From: Bacteroidota bacterium
GTDB taxonomy: Bacteria > Bacteroidota > Bacteroidia > M30B66
Reading direction: 5' to 3'
Assembly (NCBI GenBank): GCA_027483445.1
Contig: JAIXUS010000042.1
Span: forward strand, 186,001 to 250,000
DNA length: 64,000 nucleotides
The notes below the pieces were generated by a model, which was not told the origin of the DNA, made no database searches, and saw only the letters and a program-made list of their open reading frames with translations. Made by a program: the position numbers and the translations under genes. Each line of letters opens with the position of its first letter. The stretch's first letter is position 1. Positions 37,985 to 46,008 of this stretch are shown here, in pieces.

Positions 37985-39346
37985 TTACGCCAAACTAAAT
38001 GATTGTAAGTGTTCGGGCATAGATTCCATGGCGTTGAGGTCGTCGGTTTTTTCAGCCCTGCGCAAAAGATGGGTTTTGCCTTCTGGATCAATCATCACAA
38101 CCGCCGGCCGCATGGCAATAAATTGCATCCACTGTGTCATGTTGTAAGCACCAACGGTATGAATGAGCACGAGATCGTTTTTTCGCAATGGCGGTAAAGT
38201 TACACTTTCGCGCACAACGTCGATGTTCATGCACAGTGGACCGTACACCACCGAGGCTTCGGTATGGTGGCTGGCCGGTTCTACGGGCGTCATTTTATGC
38301 TCATACCAAAAGGAGGTAAACAGGATGTTCACTCCGGCATCAAGTACAAGGGCTTTTCGACCATCGCTCAATCGCTTGTTGGCTACCACTGAGGAGGCTA
38401 GAAAACCGGCTTCATCGACCAGAGCGCGTCCGGTTTCCAAAATCAGCATGGGTAAATTCTCGCGGGTAAAACCGGCGTTGAGCAGGGTGCCACAAATGGC
38501 CTCTGCATAGTCATCAAAACTCGGAATGGTGTCGGCCCCCGGTAAAAACGAGCCTTTTAAGGTGTTTTTTGAGGCAAAGCCTCCGCCTAAATCCAAATAT
38601 TCGATGTTTTGCTTGTGATGCAACTTAATGCCTAAAGCCAGGTCGGCAAGTTTAGAAGCCGCAACTGCGTAAGCATTGGCCGAAAGCATAAAGGTGCCAA
38701 TGTGGCAATGCAGCCCAACAAGGTCGAGCTTATTGGTGAGAATAATTTTGTTGATGGCATCCCAGGCTTGACCACTTTCGTAGTTAAATCCAAATCGGTC
38801 CCACATGGGGTAAATACCGGTGTCCATGTTCACCCGAATGGCCACTCTTGGCCTTTTTTTGAGACTTTCGCTGATTTCCAGCAACAGATAAAGTTCATCA
38901 AAATGGTCGATGTGTATTAGCGACTCATGCTCGATAGCTTTGCGAAGATCCGATTCGGTTTTCTCCGGTCCATTAAACAGAATGTGACGTCCTTCAACGC
39001 CGTTGGCTAAAGCTTTTTCGTACTCGAAAATCGACACTACCTCAGCCCACGAACCTTCCTGGTGAAATACATTACACACCGCATTGAGGTAGTTTGTCTT
39101 ATACGACCAGGCAAACTGAACCTTTGGATACCTTGTACTGAAAGCCCTGTAAGCGTCGCGGTACAGTTGCCGAATTTTTCGTTCCGAGAGAATAAACACC
39201 GGCGAACCGTACTGCTCGGTAATTTCCTTGATTGACGCCCCATCGATATGTGAAATGGGCTCATTCAGGTTTCGGGTACCGAATTTATTGGTGATGCCCG
39301 CATTGAGTGAGGCAATCACCGGGCGTTCGTATCTTTTCTTTTCCAT
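37985..39346 (-). CDS. Fold-type III PLP-dependent decarboxylase (LysA/ODC-like), substrate unknown
   Basis: 453 residues with an alanine-racemase-like barrel and a C-terminal beta domain, as in diaminopimelate and ornithine decarboxylases. The PLP lysine is Lys83 (SYKTNYL). Other conserved elements are GLHCHIG, LDLGGGFA, LETGRALVDEAG and the C-terminal GAYNMTQW. The inter-subunit motif is GPLCMNID rather than the CES form of diaminopimelate decarboxylase, so the substrate is probably not diaminopimelate. It lies 6 bp after the ATP-grasp gene and abuts the UT-M23 gene. Decarboxylation of a carrier- or peptide-bound amino acid is a possibility. Confidence 0.85.
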   Translation of the reverse strand: MEKKRYERPVIASLNAGITNKFGTRNLNEPISHIDGASIKEITEQYGSPVFILSERKIRQLYRDAYRAFSTRYPKVQFAWSYKTNYLNAVCNVFHQEGSWAEVVSIFEYEKALANGVEGRHILFNGPEKTESDLRKAIEHESLIHIDHFDELYLLLEISESLKKRPRVAIRVNMDTGIYPMWDRFGFNYESGQAWDAINKIILTNKLDLVGLHCHIGTFMLSANAYAVAASKLADLALGIKLHHKQNIEYLDLGGGFASKNTLKGSFLPGADTIPSFDDYAEAICGTLLNAGFTRENLPMLILETGRALVDEAGFLASSVVANKRLSDGRKALVLDAGVNILFTSFWYEHKMTPVEPASHHTEASVVYGPLCMNIDVVRESVTLPPLRKNDLVLIHTVGAYNMTQWMQFIAMRPAVVMIDPEGKTHLLRRAEKTDDLNAMESMPEHLQSFSLA

Positions 39347-39352
39347 GGTTTG

Positions 39353-40396
39353 TTAGAGTTCTCCTAGGGTTGATATCTTTTCAAAATCGCTCAGGTTCAC
39401 GATGTTGTCCCAGGAGTAACGAACAAACATCTTTCCCACCTCATAGTGCTCAAAGGGAGGAACCTCCTCCCCAAAAGCCAGCTTTACCGCTGCAGCCGGC
39501 ATGTTCTGACCAGCGGCTACGGCAAGATAAACCCAAGCCGGAAACCTCGGGTTGATTTCTACAATGTACAATTGCCCATTGCGGTCTTTGATTAATTCCA
39601 GCTCCATTCCTCCTCTCCATTGGTTTGCCGCAATCAGCTTCCGCGTCATTTCAATCAGAGCCGGCTCATCGAGCGTAATTCCAGCCCAGGCCTTTCCTTT
39701 ATCGGTAATGTATTGTTTGCGCATCGGCACGGCTCCAATGGTGTTTCCACGGCCATCACCCAGAGCCACCACGTTGTATTCGCTGCCTTGAATAAACTGT
39801 TGGAAAATGACCGGTAAGCCCCATTTAGCCTGAATCCTGTGAAAATAATTGTGCACCTGATCCATCGAGTAAGCAATGTAGGCCTCGTAAAATTTGCCCT
39901 TGACTACAACCGGAAATTCAAATTGACTCAGCGCTGCCGGAACCTCCGAAAGGGAGTTCACGCTCAACGACTTAGGTACGGCCAATTGATACTTTTCCCC
40001 AAATTCCGGTAAGCGGTATTTATGCCTTTCTTCAAACTGATCGAGGCCGGGTAAAAAGGTGTGGATGCCCATACTCTGCAGCTCCGGCGCCATTTTCATA
40101 TACGTAAACAACTCCGCGTCGAAATTGGGAAATATGAAATCAAGCCCCTCAACACTGTGGATGTACTTTAAACGCAACATCAAGTTATCAGAACCTGCCG
40201 ATGGATATGGCACCTGATAACTTTTATCGACCCAGTTGGGCAAATACAAACCGGGCTCAAGATGATCGTATGAAAGCCCAATGATGCGAACTTTTTTCCC
40301 TTTCCAGTCGCGCAATGCGCGGATTACCGGAATGCCGGGCCCGGGGTTGTCGGTGTTGTTAAGCCCGGAAACGGCAATAACCAACTCATTTTTCAT
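39353..40396 (-). CDS. ATP-grasp ligase of the PqqD operon
   Basis: 347 residues. It has an N-terminal nucleotide-binding-like domain (MKNELVIAVSGLNNTDNPGPG) and a carbamoyl-phosphate-synthetase-type ATP-grasp core; the ATP/Mg residues are in FPVVVKGKFYEAYIAY, QQFIQGSEYNVV and LYIVEINPRFPAW. Such enzymes join a carboxylate to an amine or thiol through an acyl phosphate. Its ATG overlaps the stop of the PqqD-like gene (ATGA), so the two are likely made together. The substrate is unknown. Confidence 0.85.
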   Translation of the reverse strand: MKNELVIAVSGLNNTDNPGPGIPVIRALRDWKGKKVRIIGLSYDHLEPGLYLPNWVDKSYQVPYPSAGSDNLMLRLKYIHSVEGLDFIFPNFDAELFTYMKMAPELQSMGIHTFLPGLDQFEERHKYRLPEFGEKYQLAVPKSLSVNSLSEVPAALSQFEFPVVVKGKFYEAYIAYSMDQVHNYFHRIQAKWGLPVIFQQFIQGSEYNVVALGDGRGNTIGAVPMRKQYITDKGKAWAGITLDEPALIEMTRKLIAANQWRGGMELELIKDRNGQLYIVEINPRFPAWVYLAVAAGQNMPAAAVKLAFGEEVPPFEHYEVGKMFVRYSWDNIVNLSDFEKISTLGEL

Positions 40397-40680
40397 GCTT
40401 TTTCGGCAAGCTGATGCTGTAGAAGCAGCGTGAAAAAATCGTAAAGGTCTTTTTCAATCGTTTGAGTATCGGCGTCGTAGCGCTCCGAAAGGTCTTCGAT
40501 TATGTCATGTTCAGACTTCGAAGCCCTGAGCAATTGAATAATGTCGATGCCCACCGGATTAATCGAAAAGGAATCGCCGGTAGATGGATTGAACACAAAG
40601 CCGGAATCACTCACAGCAATGTTGTTCTTCAGTCGCAGGTTCATCGGTGTTGGTTTAGCGTTAGTAGCAGGGCTGACCAT
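40393..40680 (-). CDS. PqqD-like small protein (RRE fold)
   Basis: 95 residues from the ATG at 40680, or 83 from the ATG at 40644 (MNLRLKNNIAVSDSGF). The pattern FNPSTGDSFSINPVGIDIIQLL followed by IIEDLSERYDADTQTIEKDL matches the PqqD family, whose winged-helix fold recognises precursor peptides in RiPP pathways. It is the first gene of the operon. Here it is paired with an ATP-grasp enzyme, not a radical SAM enzyme. No obvious precursor peptide gene was found next to it. Confidence 0.75.
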   Translation of the reverse strand: MVSPATNAKPTPMNLRLKNNIAVSDSGFVFNPSTGDSFSINPVGIDIIQLLRASKSEHDIIEDLSERYDADTQTIEKDLYDFFTLLLQHQLAEKA

Positions 40681-40746
40681 CTAAAAATGCAGTCGTTTAA
40701 TATGCCCGAAATTATTCCCGTCTTTATGGCATAAGGTGCAGATAAT

Positions 40747-40768
40747 CAAAAAATTAAAAGCGCCTTTT
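40747..40768 (-). terminator. Weak terminator between dagK and the PqqD operon
   Basis: On the minus strand AAAAG-GCG-CTTTT is followed by AATTTTTTG. The stem is only 5 bp, so this is a weak candidate for the end of the mtaB-lgt-suhB-dagK transcript. Confidence 0.35.
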
Positions 40769-40784
40769 GCTTTGTTTTTCCAGA

Positions 40785-40931
40785 GCGCCTGCCTCGCTCA
40801 GCCTTACGTTACGCTTAGGCAGCCTCTCCGGGCACCGCGTGTTTCGCTGCTACTCCGCAAAACAGAGTCGCGATCGCTCTCAATCCCACTATCACTCTGT
40901 TTTTCGGGGTATCCGCTGCACCCGCTGGCGC
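40785..40931 (+). repeat. Dispersed foldback repeat, copy A (short form)
   Basis: 147 bp. It shares with copies B and C the blocks GCGCCTGCCTCGCT, GGGCACCGCGTGTTTCGCT and CGGGGTATCCGCTGCACCCG. Its arms TACTCCGCAAAACAGAG (40851-40867) and CTCTGTTTTTCGGGGTA (40895-40911) pair over 17 positions with one mismatch. The loop is only 27 nt, against 72-73 nt in the others. It lies 61 bp past the dagK stop, between dagK and the PqqD-like gene. Confidence 0.85.
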
Positions 40932-40992
40932 TTTTCTCTGCACCATTCTACATTCCATCTAGAGCTTTAGGTACAACGTTGTTTACCAGGCT

Positions 40993-41856
40993 TTAGGCCG
41001 GCATCAGGACGCGTAAACTGCGCGGAATCACCTGGAAATCCAATTCCTTACCCATCAGTTCAAATTCACCGTCGATGTTTACCGGCCCCTCATGTTCCCG
41101 ATAAACCTTAAAAAGTCCTGAGCTCAGCTGCTTCACTGCTTTGTGTTGCCCTATGCGTTTCGAAAATAGCTTGTAAATGAGTCCCGGTGCCTGAGTCCAG
41201 CCAATCGGAGCAATGGCCGTCAACTCCAGCTTCCCGTCGGTAACACTCGATTGTGGACTAATCCACGCATTGTTGCCATACTGGCTTCCATTGCAAATTG
41301 TCAGCAGAAATGCCTGAATATCTTGTATTTGTTCCCCGGTACTCACCCGATAGGTTTCGGGTTTGTATTGGCCAAAGGCCGACAACGTTTCCGACACGTA
41401 TCCTGCAAAGCCCCGAATTGCATTGTTGGCAAAGCGTTCTGCAATATGGGCGTCGAAGCCTACGCCGGCTACATTTAAAAAGGTACGCTCGTTTACTTTT
41501 CCGGTATCTATTTTTTCTATTTGGGCTTTTCTCAGCGATTTAGCAAGGGCTTCAGGCTGTGATCGTGCACCCAGCAATCTGGCCAAACCATTGCCCGAAC
41601 CTTGAGGGTAAATTGCAAGGGCAGTTTGGCTTCCGCACAAGGCTGTTCCCGCATCATTCAAGGTGCCATCGCCTCCGGCCACAACCAGCACGTCAAAATG
41701 CGCATCGCGACAGTAAGCGGCAAAGTTTCGGGTATCTTCGGCCGATTGGCTCATGTGAATCAGCGTTTGAGTGGGAAGCACCTTGCTCAACCTGTCTGGC
41801 AAGCTTTTCTTATTGATTCCGCCCGAAAGCGGATTAATCAACACGGCTGCTTTCAT
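40993..41856 (-). CDS. Diacylglycerol/lipid kinase family protein (DagK/YegS-like)
   Basis: A 287-residue lipid kinase of the DAGK catalytic family. It starts MKAAVLINPLSGG and has the nucleotide-binding GGDGTLNDAGTAL motif and QGSGNGLARLLG. It probably phosphorylates diacylglycerol or a related lipid at the inner membrane. It is the last gene of the mtaB-lgt-suhB-dagK run, 5 bp after the inositol-phosphatase-like gene. Diacylglycerol kinases recycle lipid after envelope reactions, but the substrate is not proven here. Confidence 0.88.
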   Translation of the reverse strand: MKAAVLINPLSGGINKKSLPDRLSKVLPTQTLIHMSQSAEDTRNFAAYCRDAHFDVLVVAGGDGTLNDAGTALCGSQTALAIYPQGSGNGLARLLGARSQPEALAKSLRKAQIEKIDTGKVNERTFLNVAGVGFDAHIAERFANNAIRGFAGYVSETLSAFGQYKPETYRVSTGEQIQDIQAFLLTICNGSQYGNNAWISPQSSVTDGKLELTAIAPIGWTQAPGLIYKLFSKRIGQHKAVKQLSSGLFKVYREHEGPVNIDGEFELMGKELDFQVIPRSLRVLMPA

Positions 41857-41861
41857 CGAAA

Positions 41862-42668
41862 TCAGCGGGCAAAATGCTCAAGAATCACACTTCTGAGCTC
41901 TTCGTTCATCCGGCCATTGCCGGCCAATAACTCTTTTCCAAAAACGAAATTACTTCCTCCCGAATAATCGGTGACCAAGCCGCCGGCCTGCTCAACAATG
42001 AACGCTCCTGCGGCTACGTCCCATGGACTGAGCCCATACTCATAGAAAGCCTCAAAACGACCACAGGCAACATACGCAAGGTCGATTGCGGCAGACCCCA
42101 AGCGCCTCACGCCGTGCGATTTGCGCAACAATGTCACGAACAATTGCATCCAAGCGTCAAGCCGGCCTTCGTCTTTGTAAGGGAAGCCCGTTACCAGCAA
42201 CGAGTCGCTAAGCTTGCTGCGCTCCGACACCTGAATCACTTTCCCATTAAGCATGGCCCTGCTTCCTTCGATTGCCGAAAAACACTCATCGCGGCTCACC
42301 TCATGCACCACACCGAGAATAGTTTTGCCCCGAAAGGCAAGGGCTATGGAAATGGAGAACAGCGGCAGTCCATGTATGAAATTCGTAGTTCCATCAATGG
42401 GGTCGATAATCCATACGAGATCGGCTTCTTGCTGAGCAACCGTTTTCTCTTCGGTCAAAAAGCCTGAACCGGGCAGCAAGGCCTGAAGCTCACTCACCAG
42501 TAAAGTTTCTGCGGCTTTATCGACGTAGGTAACAAAGTCGTTCAGCCCCTTCGACTCGATGCTTTGATCGCTCAGGCGTTTTTGCTCCAGCAGAATGAAT
42601 TTGCCTACTTCTCGGCTGATGCGGCAAACTTCTTCACACAAGTGCTGTAGATCAACCGGTTTTTCCAT
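41862..42668 (-). CDS. Inositol monophosphatase family protein
   Basis: 268 residues. The metal-binding motif WIIDPIDGTTNFIHG and the C-terminal LSPWDVAAGAFIVEQAGG define the IMPase/SuhB family of Mg-dependent sugar or inositol phosphatases. Its ATG overlaps the end of lgt by 17 bp. SuhB in E. coli also acts in rRNA antitermination; whether this paralogue does is unknown. Confidence 0.9.
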   Translation of the reverse strand: MEKPVDLQHLCEEVCRISREVGKFILLEQKRLSDQSIESKGLNDFVTYVDKAAETLLVSELQALLPGSGFLTEEKTVAQQEADLVWIIDPIDGTTNFIHGLPLFSISIALAFRGKTILGVVHEVSRDECFSAIEGSRAMLNGKVIQVSERSKLSDSLLVTGFPYKDEGRLDAWMQLFVTLLRKSHGVRRLGSAAIDLAYVACGRFEAFYEYGLSPWDVAAGAFIVEQAGGLVTDYSGGSNFVFGKELLAGNGRMNEELRSVILEHFAR

Positions 42669-43818
42669 GGCTTTGAGCAGCTATTTTACGGGTGTAGGCC
42701 ACGCCAACAATTCCCGCGATGATTAAAAGAGTGGAAATAATCTGCGCCTGAGTAATGGCTAAACTTCCGATATGATACAGCGAGTTTACCCGAATCGACT
42801 CAATCAAAAAGCGTTCAGTGCCGTTGAATATCAGATAAATGCTAAACAAAAGGCCTGGCGTAGTGATGCGTTTTCTAATCGACCATAAAATGGCAAACAA
42901 GGCGATGGCCATTAAGGTCTCGTAGAATGAAGTAGGAAAAACCGGTTCGGGCAACTCGTGGCACCAACGGCCTTCGCACCCCGGAATCGGTACACCTTCG
43001 TTGTTCACGTTGTGAGGGAATTTGTACGACCACATCCAATCAGGAAGTGCCGACATCCAGCCCGGTTTAGGCGCTGTGTTAACCACCCCCCAGTCGCCAT
43101 CGCCCGAAACCTGGCAGCCAATACGACCGATTCCGTACGAAAGCATCAGTGCCGGAGCCGCTGCATCGCACAGAGCCAGAGGTGCTAACCCGTTCTTTAT
43201 TCCATAACGGATAATCAATACCGCGGCGACAATCAAGCCACCATAAAATGTTAATCCCGAGAACGACAATAATGCCCCAACCGGATCAGCAAAGAATTCA
43301 GCCGGATTTTCGAGGTTGTGAAACACCTTGGCCCCTAACAAGCCCCCAATCACGCCTAACAAGATGATGTTGCCGATGTGGTCGGCTGCATTCATCGTTT
43401 GGATTTCAATCTTCGGTTGTGGCAGCAGTGCAGCCTTAACCTCCCGGTATTTCCAGTATACCAGTCCGGCGGCACCCAACAAGCCGCCCCAAATGCTTCC
43501 CAAACTCGACAACAAAACGGCTTGTGGATTTTCGGCAAAAAGACTGTAATTACTAATGATGTAGATTAGTTTGTAGCCCAGAACAAATCCACCAATAAGG
43601 TTTACCAGATAGTCTGATGGCTTTGCCGGAGCACCAATGGTAATTTTCCGTTCAGTGGGTTTGAAGATTCCCAAAGCTTGCTTGCGGGCCAATTCCTTGC
43701 TGAGAATAAATGCAGCAGCTCCGAAGGCAAGCGCAACAAAAAAGCCGAAAGTTTGAATGGGCAAAGGAAAATCGATGCCGAACGTTTCTTTAAGGAAAAA
43801 ACTGATGGTTGGGTACAT
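42652..43818 (-). CDS. lgt: Prolipoprotein diacylglyceryl transferase
   Basis: Lgt, 388 residues, moves diacylglycerol from phosphatidylglycerol to the lipobox cysteine of prolipoproteins. The Lgt signature YGIGRIGCQVSGDGDWG is present, along with the N-terminal QTFGFFVALAFGAAAF helix and about seven membrane segments. It is about 100 residues longer than E. coli Lgt, because of an insertion in the N-terminal third and a longer loop after the signature (CEGRWCHELPEPVFP). It lies 17 bp after mtaB. Confidence 0.93.
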   Translation of the reverse strand: MYPTISFFLKETFGIDFPLPIQTFGFFVALAFGAAAFILSKELARKQALGIFKPTERKITIGAPAKPSDYLVNLIGGFVLGYKLIYIISNYSLFAENPQAVLLSSLGSIWGGLLGAAGLVYWKYREVKAALLPQPKIEIQTMNAADHIGNIILLGVIGGLLGAKVFHNLENPAEFFADPVGALLSFSGLTFYGGLIVAAVLIIRYGIKNGLAPLALCDAAAPALMLSYGIGRIGCQVSGDGDWGVVNTAPKPGWMSALPDWMWSYKFPHNVNNEGVPIPGCEGRWCHELPEPVFPTSFYETLMAIALFAILWSIRKRITTPGLLFSIYLIFNGTERFLIESIRVNSLYHIGSLAITQAQIISTLLIIAGIVGVAYTRKIAAQSHGKTG

Positions 43819-43835
43819 GTGAATGGGCTTAAGCC

Positions 43836-45152
43836 TTAGGCAGGCTGGTATTGAAGAATTTCACCCTGAACCAGTCCATCGGCGGCTATTTCTTCCAGTC
43901 GGAACGGAGTGATTGTATTGACCAATTCTGGGTTCCACGGTGTTTTGACCTTTACATAATTGGAGGTAAAGCCATACATCCAGCCTTGGTCATTTTCACC
44001 TTCCCACAATACAGGCAAAGTTTTTTGAAGTTGGTTTTCGTAAAAAGCGCGTTTTTTCTTTTCTGAGAGAATGCGTAACATCTGACTTCTCCGGGCTCTC
44101 ACGTCGGAAGGAACCGAGTCGGGCATTTCCGCCGCCAGGGTATTGTCGCGTTCAGAGTAGGTGAAAACATGCAAGTACGAAACCGGTAGTTCGTTGAGAT
44201 AATTGTAGGTCTCAATGAAATCCTCTTCCCGCTCGCCGGGAAATCCAACAATTACATCAACCCCAATGCAGGTTTCAGGGTTTCGCTGTAAAATATGCTC
44301 CACTCTTTCGGTGTACAATTCTCGTTGATAACGTCGCCGCATCAAGCGCAAAATGCGATTAGAGCCCGACTGCAATGGAATGTGAAAATGTGGAACAAAC
44401 TTATTAGAGTTGGCGCAGAATTCAATAATGGCGTCACTCAACAAATTGGGCTCAATCGATGAAATGCGAAAACGCGCAACACCTTCAATCCGGTCGAGTT
44501 CCTGAATCAAGGCCAGGAACGACTCCCCGTTGTGGCGGCCAAAATCGCCGGTATTCACTCCGGTAAGTACAATTTCTGCCGGCTTGTCTTCTGCAACTAT
44601 TTTTCGGGCTGTGGCAAGGGTCGCTTCCACCGATTGGCTCCGGCTCTTTCCCCTGGCCAGTGGAATTGTGCAGAAGGTGCAAGAGTAATCGCATCCGTCC
44701 TGCACTTTAAAGAAGGTTCGGGTACGATCGCCCTTGGAATGGGAAGCAATAAAGGTGTCGACTGAAGCAATTTCACAGGCATGCACCTCTGCTTCACGAT
44801 TTTTTCGAAGTTCCTTTATATATAGTGGAAGATTGAATTTCTCTGAGGCGCCCAAAACCAAGTCTACGCCCGGAATCGCGGCAATTTCGTTTGGCTTCAG
44901 TTGGGCATAACACCCAATGATGGCGATAAATGCTTCTGGCGAAATTTTCAAGGCCTTGCTCACCAAAGCCTTACATTTTTTATCGGCGTTTTCGGTAACC
45001 GAGCAAGTATTGATTACAAACACATCAGGTTGGTCTTCAAACTCAACACGGGTGTAGCCCATTTCCCGAAACGACCGTGCGATGGTCGACGTTTCCGAAA
45101 AATTGAGCTTGCAGCCCAAGGTGTAAAATGCAACTTTACCCGAAGGATTCAT
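43836..45152 (-). CDS. mtaB: tRNA (t6A37) methylthiotransferase MtaB
   Basis: 438 residues. It adds a methylthio group to t6A37 in tRNAs reading ANN codons. The N-terminal UPF0004 domain binds one Fe-S cluster (FYTLGCKLNFSET, NTCSVTENADKKC), the radical SAM domain has CDYSCTFCTIP, and a C-terminal TRAM-like domain follows. The TLGCKLN start and VTENAD spacing are those of MtaB rather than MiaB. A TACATTTG -7 box (45170-45177) lies 17 nt upstream. It heads the mtaB-lgt-suhB-dagK run. Confidence 0.92.
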   Translation of the reverse strand: MNPSGKVAFYTLGCKLNFSETSTIARSFREMGYTRVEFEDQPDVFVINTCSVTENADKKCKALVSKALKISPEAFIAIIGCYAQLKPNEIAAIPGVDLVLGASEKFNLPLYIKELRKNREAEVHACEIASVDTFIASHSKGDRTRTFFKVQDGCDYSCTFCTIPLARGKSRSQSVEATLATARKIVAEDKPAEIVLTGVNTGDFGRHNGESFLALIQELDRIEGVARFRISSIEPNLLSDAIIEFCANSNKFVPHFHIPLQSGSNRILRLMRRRYQRELYTERVEHILQRNPETCIGVDVIVGFPGEREEDFIETYNYLNELPVSYLHVFTYSERDNTLAAEMPDSVPSDVRARRSQMLRILSEKKKRAFYENQLQKTLPVLWEGENDQGWMYGFTSNYVKVKTPWNPELVNTITPFRLEEIAADGLVQGEILQYQPA

Positions 45153-45169
45153 TCTTATTCAAAAGCCGG

Positions 45170-45177
45170 CAAATGTA
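45170..45177 (-). promoter_or_regulatory. -7 box upstream of mtaB
   Basis: On the minus strand TACATTTG matches TAnnTTTG, 17 nt before the mtaB ATG. No TTG at the expected distance was seen. Confidence 0.4.
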
Positions 45178-45294
45178 CGCATTTTTGAAGCCGTTGCGTG
45201 AGTGTATCATGGCTTTTTGACACGCATTGCAAATTTATATCGTTGATAATCAGAATATTTTAAAGCAATGTGCATAGTTTTGCATTGTCTGCTC

Positions 45295-45324
45295 TTGCGT
45301 GGAAACGTAATTGAACTACATTTG
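45295..45324 (+). promoter_or_regulatory. Promoter for tRNA-Glu and rpsT
   Basis: TTG (45295-45297), a 19-nt spacer and TACATTTG (45317-45324), followed by CAGTCCCAAAACC. Spacer length and downstream motif match the two ribosomal operon promoters. The tRNA begins 18 nt after the -7 box. Confidence 0.8.
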
Positions 45325-45342
45325 CAGTCCCAAAACCTAAAT

Positions 45343-45414
<72 letters not shown>

Positions 45415-45427
45415 CAACTTATATACG

Positions 45428-45682
45428 ATGGCAAATCATCAATCGTCGATCAAAAGAATTCGCTCAACCGAAACCAAGCGTCTTCGCAACCGTTACCAAC
45501 ACAAAACTACTCGTAACGCGGTGAAGCGTTTGCGCAATACCTCCGACAAGAAGGTGGCTGCAACTTTACTGAAAGAGGTATCTTCCATGTTGGATAAGTT
45601 AGCCAAGAACAACGTCATTCATAAAAACAAGGCGGGCAACCTGATTGGTAAGCTTACACGCCATGTGAATGCGCTAGCCTAA
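45428..45682 (+). CDS. rpsT: 30S ribosomal protein S20
   Basis: S20, 84 residues, a three-helix protein binding 16S rRNA. It starts [20 protein letters not shown], with the typical Lys/Arg-rich helices and C-terminal [18 protein letters not shown]. It lies right after tRNA-Glu and is probably co-transcribed with it; a strong terminator follows. Confidence 0.95.
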   Translation: MANHQSSIKRIRSTETKRLRNRYQHKTTRNAVKRLRNTSDKKVAATLLKEVSSMLDKLAKNNVIHKNKAGNLIGKLTRHVNALA

Positions 45683-45706
45683 GCCTCAGTTTTCACAATA
45701 TAAAAG

Positions 45707-45736
45707 AAGCTTCACTCTCACCGGTGAGGCTTTTTT
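45707..45736 (+). terminator. Rho-independent terminator after rpsT
   Basis: The 9-bp stem AAGCTTCAC/GTGAGGCTT (one G-T pair, 8-nt loop) runs into TTTTTTG, 24 nt past the rpsT stop. Confidence 0.85.
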
Positions 45737-45787
45737 GTTTTACCGAACTATTTTCAAGCTGCGCTGTTCGATAGAAAATCCGGCGAC

Positions 45788-46006
45788 ATGAAAAAAGCCT
45801 ACATTTCTATCGGTATCGTAACCGCAATCTTATTTATTTACGTAACCGGCATCCGATTTAACCTCGTTTCTCTGGCCGTTCTCATCTTTAGCCTTTCACC
45901 ACTGTTGGTCTTCTGGATGGTTTACACAGTGCTAAGAGCCCCAGTGAAGGTGGAGCAGGGTTTTGAAGAAGGCAAATCAATGTACTGCGATCGTCGGGTG
46001 CGCTAA
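45788..46006 (+). CDS. Small two-helix membrane protein, unknown function
   Basis: 72 residues with two hydrophobic helices (about residues 5-20 and 26-48) and a charged C-terminal tail (VKVEQGFEEGKSMYCDRRVR). I do not recognise the family by name. The ATG follows the rpsT terminator by ~50 bp and the stop is 2 bp from the convergent rnhB stop. The clean hydrophobic pattern supports a real gene. Confidence 0.6.
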   Translation: MKKAYISIGIVTAILFIYVTGIRFNLVSLAVLIFSLSPLLVFWMVYTVLRAPVKVEQGFEEGKSMYCDRRVR

Positions 46007-46008
46007 TT

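Noticed and set aside
40736-40996. Open frames inside repeat copy A on the plus strand (shared peptide RVFRCYSAKQSR)
   Set aside because: Similar peptides occur in copies B and C only because the DNA is repeated. The frame shifts between copies inside the loop, and there is no start context, so I treat it as a non-coding repeat.
45180-45294. sRNA or second tRNA upstream of tRNA-Glu
   Set aside because: No cloverleaf or stable hairpin could be drawn; the region is AT-rich upstream DNA of the tRNA promoter.
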